DNA from: Nemophila menziesii
Taxonomy: Eukaryota > Streptophyta > Magnoliopsida > Boraginales > Hydrophyllaceae
Length of the DNA: 64,000 nucleotides
Assembly: GCA_029959085.1 (NCBI GenBank)
Contig: JARWIR010000017.1
Coordinates: 21,999,507 to 22,063,506 of the forward strand
Direction of reading: 5' to 3'
The translations under genes were made by a program, and so were the position numbers. Under the pieces are notes generated by a model that saw only the letters and a program-made list of their open reading frames with translations, did not search any database and was not told where the DNA came from. Every line of letters starts with the position of its first letter. Positions within the stretch are counted from its first letter, which is position 1. This document shows, in pieces, positions 23,521-35,296 of the stretch.

Positions 23521-23966
23521 CCGCTGGAGAGAGAAAAAAAGCTTTGTTTTCTAGGTTATAAAGAAGAAGAAGTTGGTATATTCCAAATTTTACAATCCTT
23601 AAGCCTCTCTTTCTTCTCCAAACCTCTCCCAACTCCTTTGAAGCTTCATCAAACCTTCCTCAAACATCAAAACACTACCCAATCACCATAAAATCACATC
23701 AAATCTTCTCTCCACATCATTACAAAGAAGATTCAACCACCCAAATCTTTCCAAAACACATTAAGTTGAAGACTCAAAAGCTTAAATTTTCAAACTTCAT
23801 CCAACAATTTCTTATATCCATACCAATTCATCAAGAATTCATCTTACGCACATAGAGATTCATCATCAAAACACCTTTCTTAACCCAAATAAAGCTTGTT
23901 CTACCTATAATCAAGAATTTCAAAATTTCAAGAGTGGTTAAAGCTTTGAGTTGGAGGTAAATTGAG

Positions 23967-25174
23967 ATGAATAAAAGAACAGAAACATTATCCACTAAGA
24001 GGGAGATGAAGAAAAGCAAGGTATTGGGTCCAATTGAGAAGAAATCAATTGAGAAAAGTTCTAGTTCCAATTCAAAGGGTAAAATAGACTATGTAAAGAG
24101 AGGTGAGCTAGTTTCGTTTAATTCTATGGGCAAAAGGGTTCCACTTTTTACCAAGAAGAAAACACAACCTCTTCAATTCAAAGGTCCTACACCCGAAGAT
24201 AAAGAGAAATCTTCAAAGACCTTGATAGCTTCTGCAGAAAAACAATTAAAGGAACTACCTTTTGCTTATGAGAAAGTATTCGATAAAGAAGTTGGTACGG
24301 GAGAGTATAAGAGATTCTTGGAGCTTGGTGAAAGATTGGTTTGGTCTACATTCATGGTAAGATGTTCAGATTTATGTCATGAGTTAGTTTTAGATTTCTA
24401 TTTAGGACTCTTTAGCCGAGATAGTGAAGGTTGTGTTCCAGTTAGAGGAAAGATAATTCCTTTCACAGTTGAAGAGATTAGAAACCACTTCCAGTTTAAG
24501 AAATTGGTTGGACCATGCAAGTATAGTGAAGCGGTGGCTAAACAAAGAATCTTTGATTGGGATTTACTTTTTGAGCATGTTTTAGACAAAGAGAAAGTGC
24601 AATCACATAAGGGAGAAGTGAAGGACCTTGGCCTTACAAATATCTTCAACAAGATGCTAGAGTTTGGCACAATTTCCTTATCCCTAACATGTTTGGAAAC
24701 GCAAGAATTTTGGATGTAACTAAGAAGAACGCATTACTTTTGGATTGTAATTTGAGAGGAGAAGAAGTGGATGCGGCACAGTTGATCTTTGAGGAGGTGA
24801 TGCGATTTCCGGTCTCTCTAAAATCAGTTTATAATATTAAATATCCTACTATGATCACGTGTCTTGTGAGTAAAGCGAATGTAATTTTGGGTGAAGAAGA
24901 GAAACTTGAATTTAAAAAGAATACTATTGATAACGCTTGGATCGTGAAAGTCTTGAGAGGAGCGGGATCTACGCAAGTCTCAAAAGAAGAAAAGGAACAA
25001 AGTTGGCAAGAGAAGATGGAGGAGCGTTTAAACAAATTCGAAGGAGATCAAACTTCCTTAGCCAATGATGTGGCACAAATCAAAGCCAACCAAGTGCACA
25101 TCATGACACTCCTTGAGCAACTAAAGAAAGATCAAGCAAATCCTATCTTGGATGTCGATAATGCGAGGCAATAG
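23967..25174 (+). pseudogene. Athila-type env-position ORF (putative plant transposon protein)
   Basis: The ORF lies downstream of the coding core, as in Athila elements. It has a basic N-terminus, then a globular part: WSTFMVRCSDLCHELVLDFY, VRGKIIPFTVEEIRNHFQF. After a frameshift near 24700 comes TKKNALLLDCNLRGEEVDAA, ITCLVSKANVIL, and a C-terminal coiled coil (EKMEERLNKFEGDQTSLAND). This wording fits the plant-transposon-protein domain seen in many Athila copies. I see no signal peptide or transmembrane segment, so an envelope role is not supported. Confidence 0.65.
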
Positions 25175-25254
25175 CCTCGAGAGTATGTTCTCTTTCTTCC
25201 TTACCACTTCTGTAAATGCGTTATCTACTAATTTTAATTTCTTTTTCGAGTCTT

Positions 25255-25860
25255 TTTCGAGTCGTGGGGACACGACTCATTTTTGAGTTGGGGTGTGGGG
25301 ATTCGTTGTCTCTCATCTCCATTTTTCTGTTTTTAGGTAGAAATTAAATTTTTTGATACATGGGAATTAGATGTAGAGTGTGTTTAATAGCTTGAAAGCA
25401 TAAGCTCAGTGAGTTAATGATAGTAAGTAGTATGTTTATGAGCTATTTTATATGCTTTGAGTATTTGCAGGAAAACACACATTGATAGTAAAGAAAAGAT
25501 TAGTAAGCAATGCGATAGAAAGTATGATTGATCTCACGGAGCCTTGAGTAGTGTGTAGGCCGTGAGATCCAAGCTAGTTGACAAAACCATTTGATGAACG
25601 TGCTAAAGGTAAGAGAATAACGAAATTGCATGGTGTAGAAAATGATTAAGGCAGTTCTTTCATATTGAAGCCACTTGAAGCCTTTTTATACCTTCTCACC
25701 ATGTTATTTAATTTAATATTTTATATCCTTCTCAGCCCCTTCTAGCCTTTCTAAAACCTTTCAATTTAGCCACATTATAAGCCATATCCCTTTAGATTAT
25801 AGGACTTTTCCATATGACCCGCACTCGAATCGCGATGCATAGACAATTGTTTTAGAGCTT
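25255..25860. other. Element II 3' internal noncoding region
   Basis: Begins with GGGGACACGACTCA and TTTTGAGTTGGGG, nearly identical to 55790-55820 in the complete element. The rest is noncoding and includes a shared block (AAGGCAGTTCTTTCATATTG) also found near 56165. Conserved between the two copies despite lacking ORFs. Confidence 0.65.
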
Positions 25861-25861
25861 G

Positions 25862-27373
25862 TGATGTCTCCTCATTTGTGATAATATAATATACTTCAGA
25901 GACATCATTTTAGGCTTATTTATTAGTTTATAGGTCGATCTTAGCTTAGTTTAGTGCACTTTCCTATTTTGGGTCTTGATTTAGAAACATAATATTTTTA
26001 GAGCATATTGGGTTTAATTGTTTATTTAGTGTGAAGCTTTAAAGATAATTATGGAGATTAATTAGAGTACAAGTCAAAGATTACAACTTATGGAAAGAGA
26101 TTTGCATGGTAATTGGAAATAAGGAAACAAAGGCTAAAAAGATGGAAAAGGAAAAGCTGCCTAAATCTGGGATTCTGCATACACGTCTAAAGATGTGCGT
26201 TTTTACCTAAGAAATAGGCCGATTTTGGTAATTTCCTTGTTCAGGGTCAAGATAATTCTGTTGCGATTCTTTTGGTATCTTATGGAGCTCAAACCGACCA
26301 ATAACAAAGAAGATATGCTCAAAACGGTCCAGCAGTGTTTATCTTTATTTCCATACGAATTTGAGTTGGACTAGGAGTCTATTACTTTCCTTCTCCTTCA
26401 AGAAAACGAATTAGGTCTTCCTATACCCTATAAATACAGCCTCTTAAACACTCTAAAATCATCCTTGGCCAGACCCTAAGGCCAAGAGGAAGCTACAACA
26501 CAAGAGAAGAAGTCTGGAAGGAGCAGAACACCATATGTCTTCTTCAACCTCTTATTTTGTAATTATTTTCTCTTCTCTTCTTAGTATGAATTAATTCCTT
26601 TTAGTTTGAGTGTTTAGCATATATGTATGAACCCTAGTTTTGAGTTGACATCTATCTAATTTGGGAACTTAATGTTTTAAATTGAATTATAGTTTTTATT
26701 CTCTGTTTATGTGTGTGGATTTATATTCTGTGTTCTTGTGGAAGTGCACCCATATTGAATTACCATCTAGTAATTAGGTCACCATTGACAACGGTGTTTA
26801 ATTGCATGTTTAGCACATAACGTCTAGTAATAGGTTTGATTAGACAACCCAACCTAGCTAGATAATCACTATGGTTTAGTCCTTGTGACTATTGGCCAAT
26901 TACAGGAAAAGTTTGCTTAGGAAGCCTTATTGACACATGTAAATCCTATTTTAAACTACCGATAGCGAATTGGGACCGATTAGGGAAATACTACATAATT
27001 TACCCTTACATGTTTAGAACGGCAAAACTAGTGTGGATTGCATGCTAATAACTCAAGCTAACTTTCATACTATCTTCTTTTCTTTTATTTATTTTCTGTC
27101 TTTAGGTTATTAGTTTAGTTTAGTTTATTTATTAGAAAACCAAATAAATATTTATCTTTCTCTTCTTTCTACTTGCGTATTATCTTTCTATCTTTTATAT
27201 CTGCACTTGATAATTTGCATAAGTTCTCTCTAACTTTCGTCAGTCCCTGAGGAACGAATCTTCTTATCATTAAGACTTGCACACGTCCTGTAATACTTGC
27301 AATACCGTGTTAGTTTAAGGTGTTTATTTGCACTTATTTTATACATCTTTTTATCACACCTTATACCACACCA
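25862..27373 (+). mobile_element. Solo LTR, subfamily A, inside element II
   Basis: TGATGTCTCCTCATTTG start, ACCACACCA end, 5-bp TSD GCTTG at 25857-25861 and 27374-27378. Homology to element I's 3' internal region is continuous across it, so this is a later insertion and not element II's own 3' LTR. Its loop and interior are the most diverged of subfamily A. Confidence 0.88.
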
Positions 27374-27720
27374 GCTTGCGTTTGGGATGGTGGGTCCACC
27401 ATTTTGGGAATTGTTATTAGGTAGGGATTTTTGAGCTTATTAATTGTGCTCTAGTATTATATTGATAATGATTCACAGGTTTATATTGTAACCCTTTGCC
27501 GGGGTAATATTGAATGAAAAAGAAGCTACGAGCTAAATTTGAAAAGAAAATAAAAATATATAAAAAAAAATAGCGTGATATCTCGAACATTAAAAAGAGA
27601 GTCATAGCTATACAAAAGAAAAAAATGATTTGAAAAGAATATATATTCGGACCGGCAAAGAGGAATTTTATGTGAACATCTTATGCTTTAATTGGATTAT
27701 TGGGGATGCTGCTTTGTGCA

Positions 27721-28449
27721 TCAAAGAAATTACTTTTTTTATTCTTAGCTTTGAATTTTTTCAATTACATTCTTAGCTTTGAATTTTTTCAATGTTTCTG
27801 GTTGTATATTTTTTTTATCTTAAAATTTATTGTTTTTCTTTGTATGATTTATTTGGAAAATATTATAATATTTTTATATTTTTATAAAAATAATGAATAA
27901 ACTTCACCATATTTCCTTTTGACAAAAAAATATCACCTCCTTTTCTTTTTTGACAAAAAAAAGTTATTTTTATCCTTTTTTGAAATAAAATAATAAATAA
28001 ATAATTATATTTATATATTAATAGAATCATAATAAATTATTTACAACAAAATGCCAAAAAAAAATCTATTAAAGTATATTAAAATCAATTATAATCTTGA
28101 CATAAGAATCCGTCAAACTTTATATAGAATTAAAAAAATCCGTCAACTCTATACGGAATAAAACAATCTGTGGAGTCTGCAAAGTCTATAGACTTTTAAA
28201 GTCCAAAAAAAATCCAACAAACTCCTAATTGCATAAACCCTTAAAGTTTCTGATTTGTGAAGTAAAGTAGGGGATGATTTCAAAATTCTAAAATGCTATC
28301 AAATGGGGTTGATTCTTGTCACTTCAAAATCAGTAAAGATCTTTTGTAATAAAGGTTTTGATATAAAGAGAAGTGCTATATAAGTGCTATACAAAGTCAC
28401 ATCTCATCTACTATTTTAATTCCAACTACCATCTTTACACACCTTCCTT
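27721..28449. other. AT-rich DNA with short dispersed-repeat wording
   Basis: Contains a 34-bp direct duplication near 27738-27798 (ATTCTTAGCTTTGAATTTTT twice). A block at 28060-28250 (CCGTCAAACT, ATCCAACAAACTCC) resembles 44700-44890 and, in complement, 15474-15600. No coding sequence. Confidence 0.45.
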
Positions 28450-28626
28450 TTGGCCTATATAAGTGTGACTCTTTCATTTGTAAAACTCACCTTGCTTACA
28501 AATTTTAACTTACGAAACAAACGTATTCACTTTCATCTACTTAACTTTAGTTTTTCATTTCAAGTTTCAAGTTTCTTTTACAACTTATTCAAACTCGCAA
28601 TTGTCTTACAAACATCACAAGAAGGT
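28450..28626 (+). promoter_or_regulatory. Promoter-like TATA, leader and splice donor, possibly of the hAT transposase
   Basis: CTATATAAG near 28456 is followed by a C/T-rich leader and a donor-like AGAAG|GTAAAT at about 28622. The next plausible acceptor on the hAT strand is AATTAG just before the BED-finger ATG at 33448. So this may be the transposase promoter with a long leader intron. Later insertions now fill the intron. Inference only. Confidence 0.3.
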
Positions 28627-28699
28627 AAATTCTTTCACTTCTTAACTTTATGTAGTTAACTTTGTGCAAATGTGTAATTTTTAACCCTTTACTTTCAAA

Positions 28700-29335
28700 A
28701 ATTTGTACAAAAAGACCCTTAGTCTTTGTAAAGTATAAAATATCCCCTTAGTCTTTCGAAAATGTGTTAAAAATACCCTTAGTCTTTGTAAAAAAGCCCC
28801 ATAGTCTTTATTAAGAATAAGAAAGACCCTTAGTCTTTGTAAATTATAAAAAAAGACCCTTAATCTTTGTAAAAAAAACCGTTAAGTCTCGAAAATGAAC
28901 CCCTAAAGTTTAGGTAAGTGAAAAAACCCTTAGTCTTTGTAAAAAAGCCCCTTAAGTCTAGAAAATGAACCCCTAAAGTTTTGGTTAATGAAAAAAACTC
29001 TTAGTATTTGTAAAAAAGCCCCTTAAGTCTCGAAAATGAACCCCTTAAGTTTTGGTTAATGAAAAAAACCATTAGTCTTTGTAAAAAACCCCCCTTAAGT
29101 CTCGAAAATGAACCCCTAGAGTTTAGGTTAGTGAAAAAACCCTTAGTCTTTGTAAAAAAGCCCCTTAAGTCTCGAAAATGAACCCCTAAAGTTTTGGTAA
29201 CTGAAAAAAACTCTTAGTCGTTGTAAAAAAGCCCCTTTAAGTCTCGAAAGTGAACCCCAAAATTTTAGGTTAATGAAAAAACCCTTAGTCTTTGTAAAAA
29301 AGCCCCATATGTCTCGAAAATATTACTTTAAAACC
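28700..29335 (+). repeat. ~70-bp minisatellite
   Basis: Six to seven units of about 70-72 bp, each with CCCTTAGTCTTTGTAAAAAA, then CTTAAGTCTCGAAAATGAAC, then CTAAAGTTTTGGTTAATG. The first 150 bp hold shorter, irregular CCCTTAGTCTTTGTAAA units, suggesting expansion from a ~35-bp precursor. Confidence 0.85.
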
Positions 29336-29558
29336 TAACTAAGTTTAGAAAATGTTAGAAAGACCTTTAAGTTTTGCCAATGCTAACTCTATTCATCTTT
29401 TTTTTTTGAATCATATCAACTTTTTGGATCACTACTTTACTAGGCATATCATCCACTACAAAGGACACTACAAAGGGTTTCCCTAATCTCTAAAACAGGT
29501 ATAGATTTAAATATTACAATTATTTTATATTTCTTGTTATTTTAACGATTTGTAATAA

Positions 29559-30737
29559 GAGATAATTCCAAATTATGCTAACCCGGAATTTTTTTCCCCG
29601 AATTTTTTTTTTCAATTTTTTTTCAATTTTTTTCAATTTTTTTTCAATTTTTTTCAATTTTTTTTTTGAATTTGTTTCCTAAAAATCGAAATTGCGGGTT
29701 ATGTGTTGCTATAACTCATAAATATAGGTTTATGTGTTCCTGTAGCACACAAAATCATAAAATTGATCTAAAGGACTCTCTTTTTTAACAAAATTATTTT
29801 TTTCTCTTTATTAATTGCATACACCCTATTTTTACTCGTTTTTAACTATCTTGATATATTATCTTTTCGTGCAACACTTCTTTGCTATTTTTGTGTGTTT
29901 TATGTTTTAGGGTTTTGTGTGTTTTAGGTCACACAAAACTTGATTTTGTTTATTCCAATTCTGTGTATTCCAAGGACACACAAATCACAGAATTGTGTAT
30001 TCTTAGAACACACAAATCTCATTTTTGTGTATTCATGGAACACATAAAACTCGAATTCATGTATTCCTGTAATACACAAAACTTGATTTTGTTTGTTCCA
30101 ATTCCGTGAAACACACAAATCTCAGAACTGTGTATTCCTGGAACACACAAATCTCAGAATTGTGTGATCTTGGAACACACAAATCTCAAATTTGTGTGCT
30201 CCACGGAATTGGAACACATAAAGATCAAAATTACTGTGTTCATGGAACACATAAAACTCAAATTTGTGTGTTCATGGAACACATAAAACTCTAATTGTGT
30301 GTTCACGTAAAACTCAAATTTGTGTATTCATGAAACACATAAAACTCGAACTTATGTATATATGGAACACATAAAACTCGAACTTATGTATTACATAAAA
30401 CTTGATTTTGGTTGGTCCAATTTGTGTATTTCTGAACACTCTTAGAATTTTGTGTTGCTGCAACACACAAATCTTAGTATTGCGTGTTCATGGAACACAA
30501 AATTTCTAGAGAAAAAAATTGGAAAAAAAAAATTCGGGAAAGAAAATTTCGTAAAAAAAAAAATTTCAAAAAAATAATTAAAAATACATAAATAAATAAA
30601 TATTATTATAATCAATTAATAGGCCTATGTGTATTTTTGTAATCTTCCAATTTTTTGTGCTTAAGTGGGAATTAAGTTAAAGTTTTAATTAATTGGGAAT
30701 TCTTACGCTTTCTGCGTAATTAACTGGGCGTTGTCCC
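29559..30737 (+). mobile_element. Palindrome-array DNA element, copy A
   Basis: Starts GAGATAATTCC and ends GCGTTGTCCC, flanked by TTGTAATAA (29550-29558) and TAGTAATAA (30738-30746), 8 of 9 identical. Order inside: T-rich block (29580-29680), hairpin array (about 29880-30500), A-rich block (30505-30580), then the right terminal region. No protein is encoded; ORFs across the array are repeat artefacts. The 9-bp target length suggests a Mutator-type transposase in trans. The left arm lacks ~200 bp present in copies B and C. Confidence 0.75.
29880..30500. repeat. Hairpin array, ~32-bp units
   Basis: About 18 units, most with the core TGTGTGTTCATGGAACACA or TGTGTATTCCTGGAACACA, i.e. a GTGTTC/GAACAC stem with a 2-4 base loop, spaced by a short CAAATCTCAGAAT-like linker. 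Units drift and some linkers contain TTGATTTTGTTTGTTCCAAT. Longer than a simple microsatellite, with linkers partly conserved. Confidence 0.85.
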
Positions 30738-30969
30738 TAGTAATAATTTTTTTTATTTCTTAAGTTTTTTATTTTTGTATTTTCCTCTTATGGTTTGTAT
30801 TGTTTGTATGTTGGAAACACTAACAAACATTAGGTTATCGTCTATTAGAATACTAGGCAAACAACACATAATATTTTCAACTAAAAACTCAAAATCATAT
30901 TCAATATAACATTTAAACTTCAACAAACAAAATTAAACTAAACAAATTATATATATAAATATTTTTAAA

Positions 30970-31669
30970 CTCAAGTTAATAACTCAACCAAACCAAATCA
31001 AACCAAAGTGAACTATATTTTACTAAATACACTCAATTATTCATTTAAAAAAAACTTAAATATATATTTTCCTAGATAAACTCAACCAAACAAAATCAAA
31101 ACAAAGTAAACTATATTTGACTAAATACACTCAACTATTCATTTTTAAAATAAACTTAGCTATTAGTTTTCCTAAATAAATTCAACCAAACCAAATCAAA
31201 CCAAAGTAAATTATACTTTACTAAATACACTCAACTATTCATTTTCAAAAAAAACTTAAATATATATTTTTCTAAATAAACTCAGCCAAACCAAATCAAA
31301 AACAAAGTAAACTATATTTTACTAAATACACTCAACTATTCAATTAAAAAAAAAACTTAAATATATATTTTCCTAAATAAACTCAACCAAACCAAATCAA
31401 AACAAAGTAAACTATATTTTCCTAAATACACTCAACTATTTATTTTCAAAATAAACTTAACTATTATGTTTTTTTAAATAAACTCAACTATTATGTTTTT
31501 TAAATAAACTCAACCAAACCAAATCAAACCAAAGTAAACTATATTTTACTAAATACACTCAACTATTAATTTTCAAAATAAACTTAACTATCATTTTCAA
31601 AATAAACTAAATTATATTTTTTGAAATAAACTAAACTATATTTTTACTAAATAAACTCAACTATTCCCT
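30970..31669. repeat. ~100-bp tandem array in hAT interior
   Basis: Six units with starts near 30982, 31080, 31181, 31281, 31382 and 31509. Each contains CTCAACCAAACCAAATCAAA, ACTATATTTTACTAAATAC and ACTCAACTATTCATTTT. The fifth spacing is lengthened by a 27-bp duplication. The element at 31679 landed at the array's right end; decayed units continue at 33150-33430. Confidence 0.85.
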
Positions 31670-31678
31670 TTTAAAATA

Positions 31679-33140
31679 GGGGCCAACGCCCAATTAATTA
31701 CGCGGAGAATGTAAGTATTCCCTATTAATTACAATTTCAACTTAATTCCCAATTAATCACAAAATATTACCCAATTACCAAAATATCCTTCTACCTATTA
31801 TTAATTACTTTAGTTATATAATTTATTAATTATAGTTTAATGTTTATTTATTTTTTCAGATTTTTTTTTAAAATATTTTTTTTAAATATTTTTTTTTCGA
31901 AATTTTTTGTTTAAATATTTTTTTTTCGAAAAATATTTTTTTTTTCGGAATTTTTTTTTTGTCGATTTTTTCCCCCGGAATTTTTTTCCATGATAACATG
32001 ATGTAAGATTAGTACATATGATAATTGTGTGTTAAAGTAACACAAAATCATATGTGTTGTGTGTTGCATGAACACCCAATATGTATAATATTGAGTTGCT
32101 TAAACACACATAAATAACAAATTGTGTGATACATGAACACAAAATCAGACAGACTGAATATTTGTACACAAAGGTATAGAATAATGTATATGTAGGCTGA
32201 TTATGTGTTCATGCAACACGCAATTGCTGAAAGTATGTGTTACAGTGACACACAACAGTATGGGTTTTGTGTTGGTAAGACACACAATGCGTTTATCATT
32301 TACAGTTTTGCGTTGCTTAAACACACACAAATAACAATTGTATGTTGCAGGAACACAGAATACAATATACAAAACATTTGTACACAGTAATAGATAATAG
32401 TGTACAGATAGTCTGAACATCTGATTGTGTGTTAATGTAACACACAATTGCTTGATGTGTGAGTTACAGTAACACAAAACAGTATGGACTTGTGTGTCAT
32501 TTACAGTTTTGCAAATAACAATTGTGTGTTGCAGGAACACAGAATAAGCTATACATAATATTTGTATACAGAAATATATAATATTGTACAGATAGTCTGA
32601 AAATCTGATTGTGTGTTAATGTAACACACAATCGCTTGATGTATGACTTACAGTAACACAAAACAGTATGGACTTGTGTGTTAATGAAAAAATCTTCGAA
32701 AATATTTTTCGAAAAAAAAAAAATTTAGAAAAAAAAAATAATTTTCAAAAAAAAAAATATTTTCAGAAAAAAAAATATTTCGAAAAAGAAAAATATTTCT
32801 GGAAAAAAAATATTTTCCGAAAAAAAAAAAATTTCAAAAAAAAAAAAAATTTCAGAAAAAAAAATATTTTTCGAAAAAAAAAAAAAAATTTTCGGAAAAA
32901 AAAAATTCGAAAAAAAAATTTAAAAAAATGAAAAAATAAATTCAGATATTAAATATAGAAATATAATATAAATATATAATAAAATAAAAAAACTTATAAG
33001 TGCAATAATGGAAGGTAAATATGACCATGTGCTTATTTGAGAATTAAGTTGAAAATCTGTGAGTAAGTAGGAAGTAATTTCCTCCTTCCTTTTTTTTGAG
33101 AATGAAAAGTGAGAAAGTGTAATTAATTGGGAATTATCTC
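31679..33140 (-). mobile_element. Palindrome-array DNA element, copy B
   Basis: Perfect 9-bp TSD TTTAAAATA at 31670-31678 and 33141-33149. Inverted termini share CCCAATTAATTAC just inside GGGGCCAACG (left) and GAGATAATTC (complement of right). Relative to copy A it is inverted. It has a T-rich block (31860-31990) with TTTTTTTCGAAA words, a hairpin array (32020-32680) with GTGTGTT...AACACACA stems, and an A-rich block (32690-32930). The array linkers differ in sequence from copies A and C. No coding capacity. Confidence 0.85.
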
Positions 33141-33447
33141 TTTAAAATAAACTTAACTATAATTTTTCAAATTTAACTAAACTATATTTTCTAGAAATAA
33201 AATTAACTATCTTTTTTAAAATAAACTTAACTATAGGTTTTTAAATATAACTTAACTATAGGTTTTTAAAAAAATATAACTTAACTATAGGTTTCTAAAA
33301 TATAACTTATACTAAAAAAAACTTAACATATAATTTTAAAATAACATATTTTTTTTTAAATAAACTTAACATATAATTTTTAAAATATGACTGTATTTTT
33401 AAAAAATAAACTTATACTAAAAAATAGCCCTCGTGTAATTAGATACC

Positions 33448-34239
33448 ATGTCTTCATCAAGATCCAGTGGGCGAAGTAGTGGAATTGTATCTAGAGAACA
33501 TTCAAACCAACTTCGAGCAGCCCAAATACAAGCTGAAATAGATTCTATGATGGCACAACATGCACTGCTAAGCGAAAACAGTGTTTCTCACAAAGCAGAA
33601 GGTATAAACCTACAACTCAAAAACGTTTAAAAACTTAGTCTTAAAATATTAAATTATCGATAAACCGTAGATTTAGATGCCGAGACGTATCTAGACCGCA
33701 CTAGAGCCGAGATGGACAGTTAACCCGAAGGAAACCCAACATCGGAAGTCACCCCTCCACCTAGGGATAAATCCGATGCTATGGACGCACTACAACCACT
33801 AACAAAGGAAAGAGCATCAAGATCAGCAGCGTGGGATTACTTTGTGAAGTACAAACCACGTGTTGGTATGGCGGAATGTAAGTTATGAAAAAACTCATAC
33901 AACCGAGCTGCTGATAAATCTACTGCTAAGTTTGTGAAACATATAAGAAATACCCATAAGGCGGTCAATAACCTAACACGAACTACAGTTGACCCCCATA
34001 CCGACAAAGCCTTTACCCCTAACACCGAACTCACTCATAAAGAAATAGTAATATACATTTGTTGTGATACTAAGTCATTTAGTTACGCAGAGAGTCCTAA
34101 CCAGCAAGGTTCATAAGAAACTCACAAAACCCTTGTTACGAGCCTATACCAAGGACTACTCGAATGACAATTATGAAAAAATTATATAATGAGCTTAAGG
34201 TTAGTCTTGTGGACGAGCTTAAAAATATAAGCAACATGT
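33448..34239 (+). pseudogene. hAT transposase N-terminal part with broken BED finger
   Basis: Starts at ATG 33448 with a Ser/Arg-rich head (SSSRSSGRSSGIVSREH). Out of frame follows SAAWDYFVKYKPRVGMAECK, L, stop, KNSYNRAADKSTAKFVKHIR, NTHK. This is a BED zinc finger in which the second Cys codon has become TGA. The coding then reads TRMTIMKKLYNELK and LVDELKNISNM up to the target site of the LTR at 34240. Confidence 0.83.
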
Positions 34240-35296
34240 TGGTGGTCCTTTGTGTGTTCTAAAATAAACGCAATATGGAAAAGAGAACCACAACCGCAAG
34301 TGTACGGTTGTCCCAAGTAATATATGTGATAATACAGATTCGTTCTCAGGGATGGTCTGGTTGACTCTAATGCTTATCAGATAGTAGTTAATTGCACGTG
34401 AAAACAAGTAAATAATTTTTAGAATTCTTTGTTTGGTTTTCTAATGCTAAGACAATAAATTAAAATACTAAATTAATGCAAATAATTAACTAGACGCAAG
34501 AAAATAAAGTGTTTACGCAAGATGGGAAAGACAGTACTTGAGAGACGCAAGGATTTCACCTAATAATCATTTATTTCATGTTTAAGGAACAAATTGGTAA
34601 ATTTGTATTGGTTGGGATTCGAAAGTCTCCTTACCCCCGTCAGGGTAGACTAAGGAGCTACTATTAAATGCTACAAACCCCGTCAGGGTGATTATAGTCC
34701 ACTCTCAAGTGATTAAGTCTAATTTACCCAATAGGCCATAAGTTTAATTAAGCTCTTCAGAGTCTCTAATTTCTAACCTACATTCATTAACTAGTTCTGT
34801 ACTCAGACCCCCCGTCAAGGTGATCCAATTGCCACAAATTGGAACAGCCTAAGTACTAAGTCTTAATATTGAGTCGCGAATTCAATAAAATTAAATAAAA
34901 GCAAATTAAAGAAAAATACAATTTACCCAATTTGATTTCAATTATTAAAATCCCAAATCCAAACACATGAAATAAAATCAAATTGGGATTAACCCATTAT
35001 GCGTTCTCAAGCACTTAATGAAATTAGCTAATGCTAATGCGAAAAACTAAATTTAAAGAAATAAAAAACACTCATATGGTTTTACAGAAAGAAATAAAAG
35101 AGAAACCTAATTTCGGAATTAGATTGGCTGTGATTTGGAGATATAGACAGTCTCCAGCTCTGTAGCTTTCTCCGCTTCCTTGCTTTGACTTCTCTCTGAT
35201 GCTCTGACTTGTAAAAAGTGAATTGTGTGAAAAATAGAAGTTTTTTTTGTTCTAAACGCTTATCTTAAATAACCCAATAAACAATTACAAAGTTTG

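Larger units (their letters stand above)
19845..27720 (+). mobile_element. Deleted Athila-like Ty3/gypsy element (element II)
   Basis: Starts with an LTR tip (TGATGTCTCC) but the LTR is cut at about 20345 and joined directly to gag, losing the rest of the LTR, the primer site and the gag start. It carries gag, protease, an integrase C-terminal-like segment, a GC-rich palindrome cluster and an env-position ORF. RT, RNase H and the integrase core are absent. A solo LTR has inserted at 25862. Homology to the 3' internal region of the complete element (56360-56700) continues to about 27720, then stops without a 3' LTR. No TSD is found, consistent with deletion of both ends. Confidence 0.85.

Noticed and set aside
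23163..23691. ORFs rich in Pro, Cys, Arg and Met across the GC-rich cluster
   Set aside because: Overlapping frames on both strands all come from the ACCGGTATGCCGG repeats; no domain and no codon-like pattern.
23967..25174. True retroviral envelope
   Set aside because: No signal peptide, membrane anchor or glycosylation-rich ectodomain is visible; only the position matches.
25862..27373. 3' LTR of element II
   Set aside because: The GCTTG duplication and continuing element II homology on its far side show it is an independent solo LTR insertion.
29880..30500. CRISPR-like array of palindromic repeats with spacers
   Set aside because: Units and linkers both drift, linkers are partly conserved rather than unique, no cas genes exist, and the array sits inside a plant DNA transposon.
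32668..32931. Lys-rich 87-codon ORF
   Set aside because: It is a translation of the A-rich block of a DNA element, not a gene.
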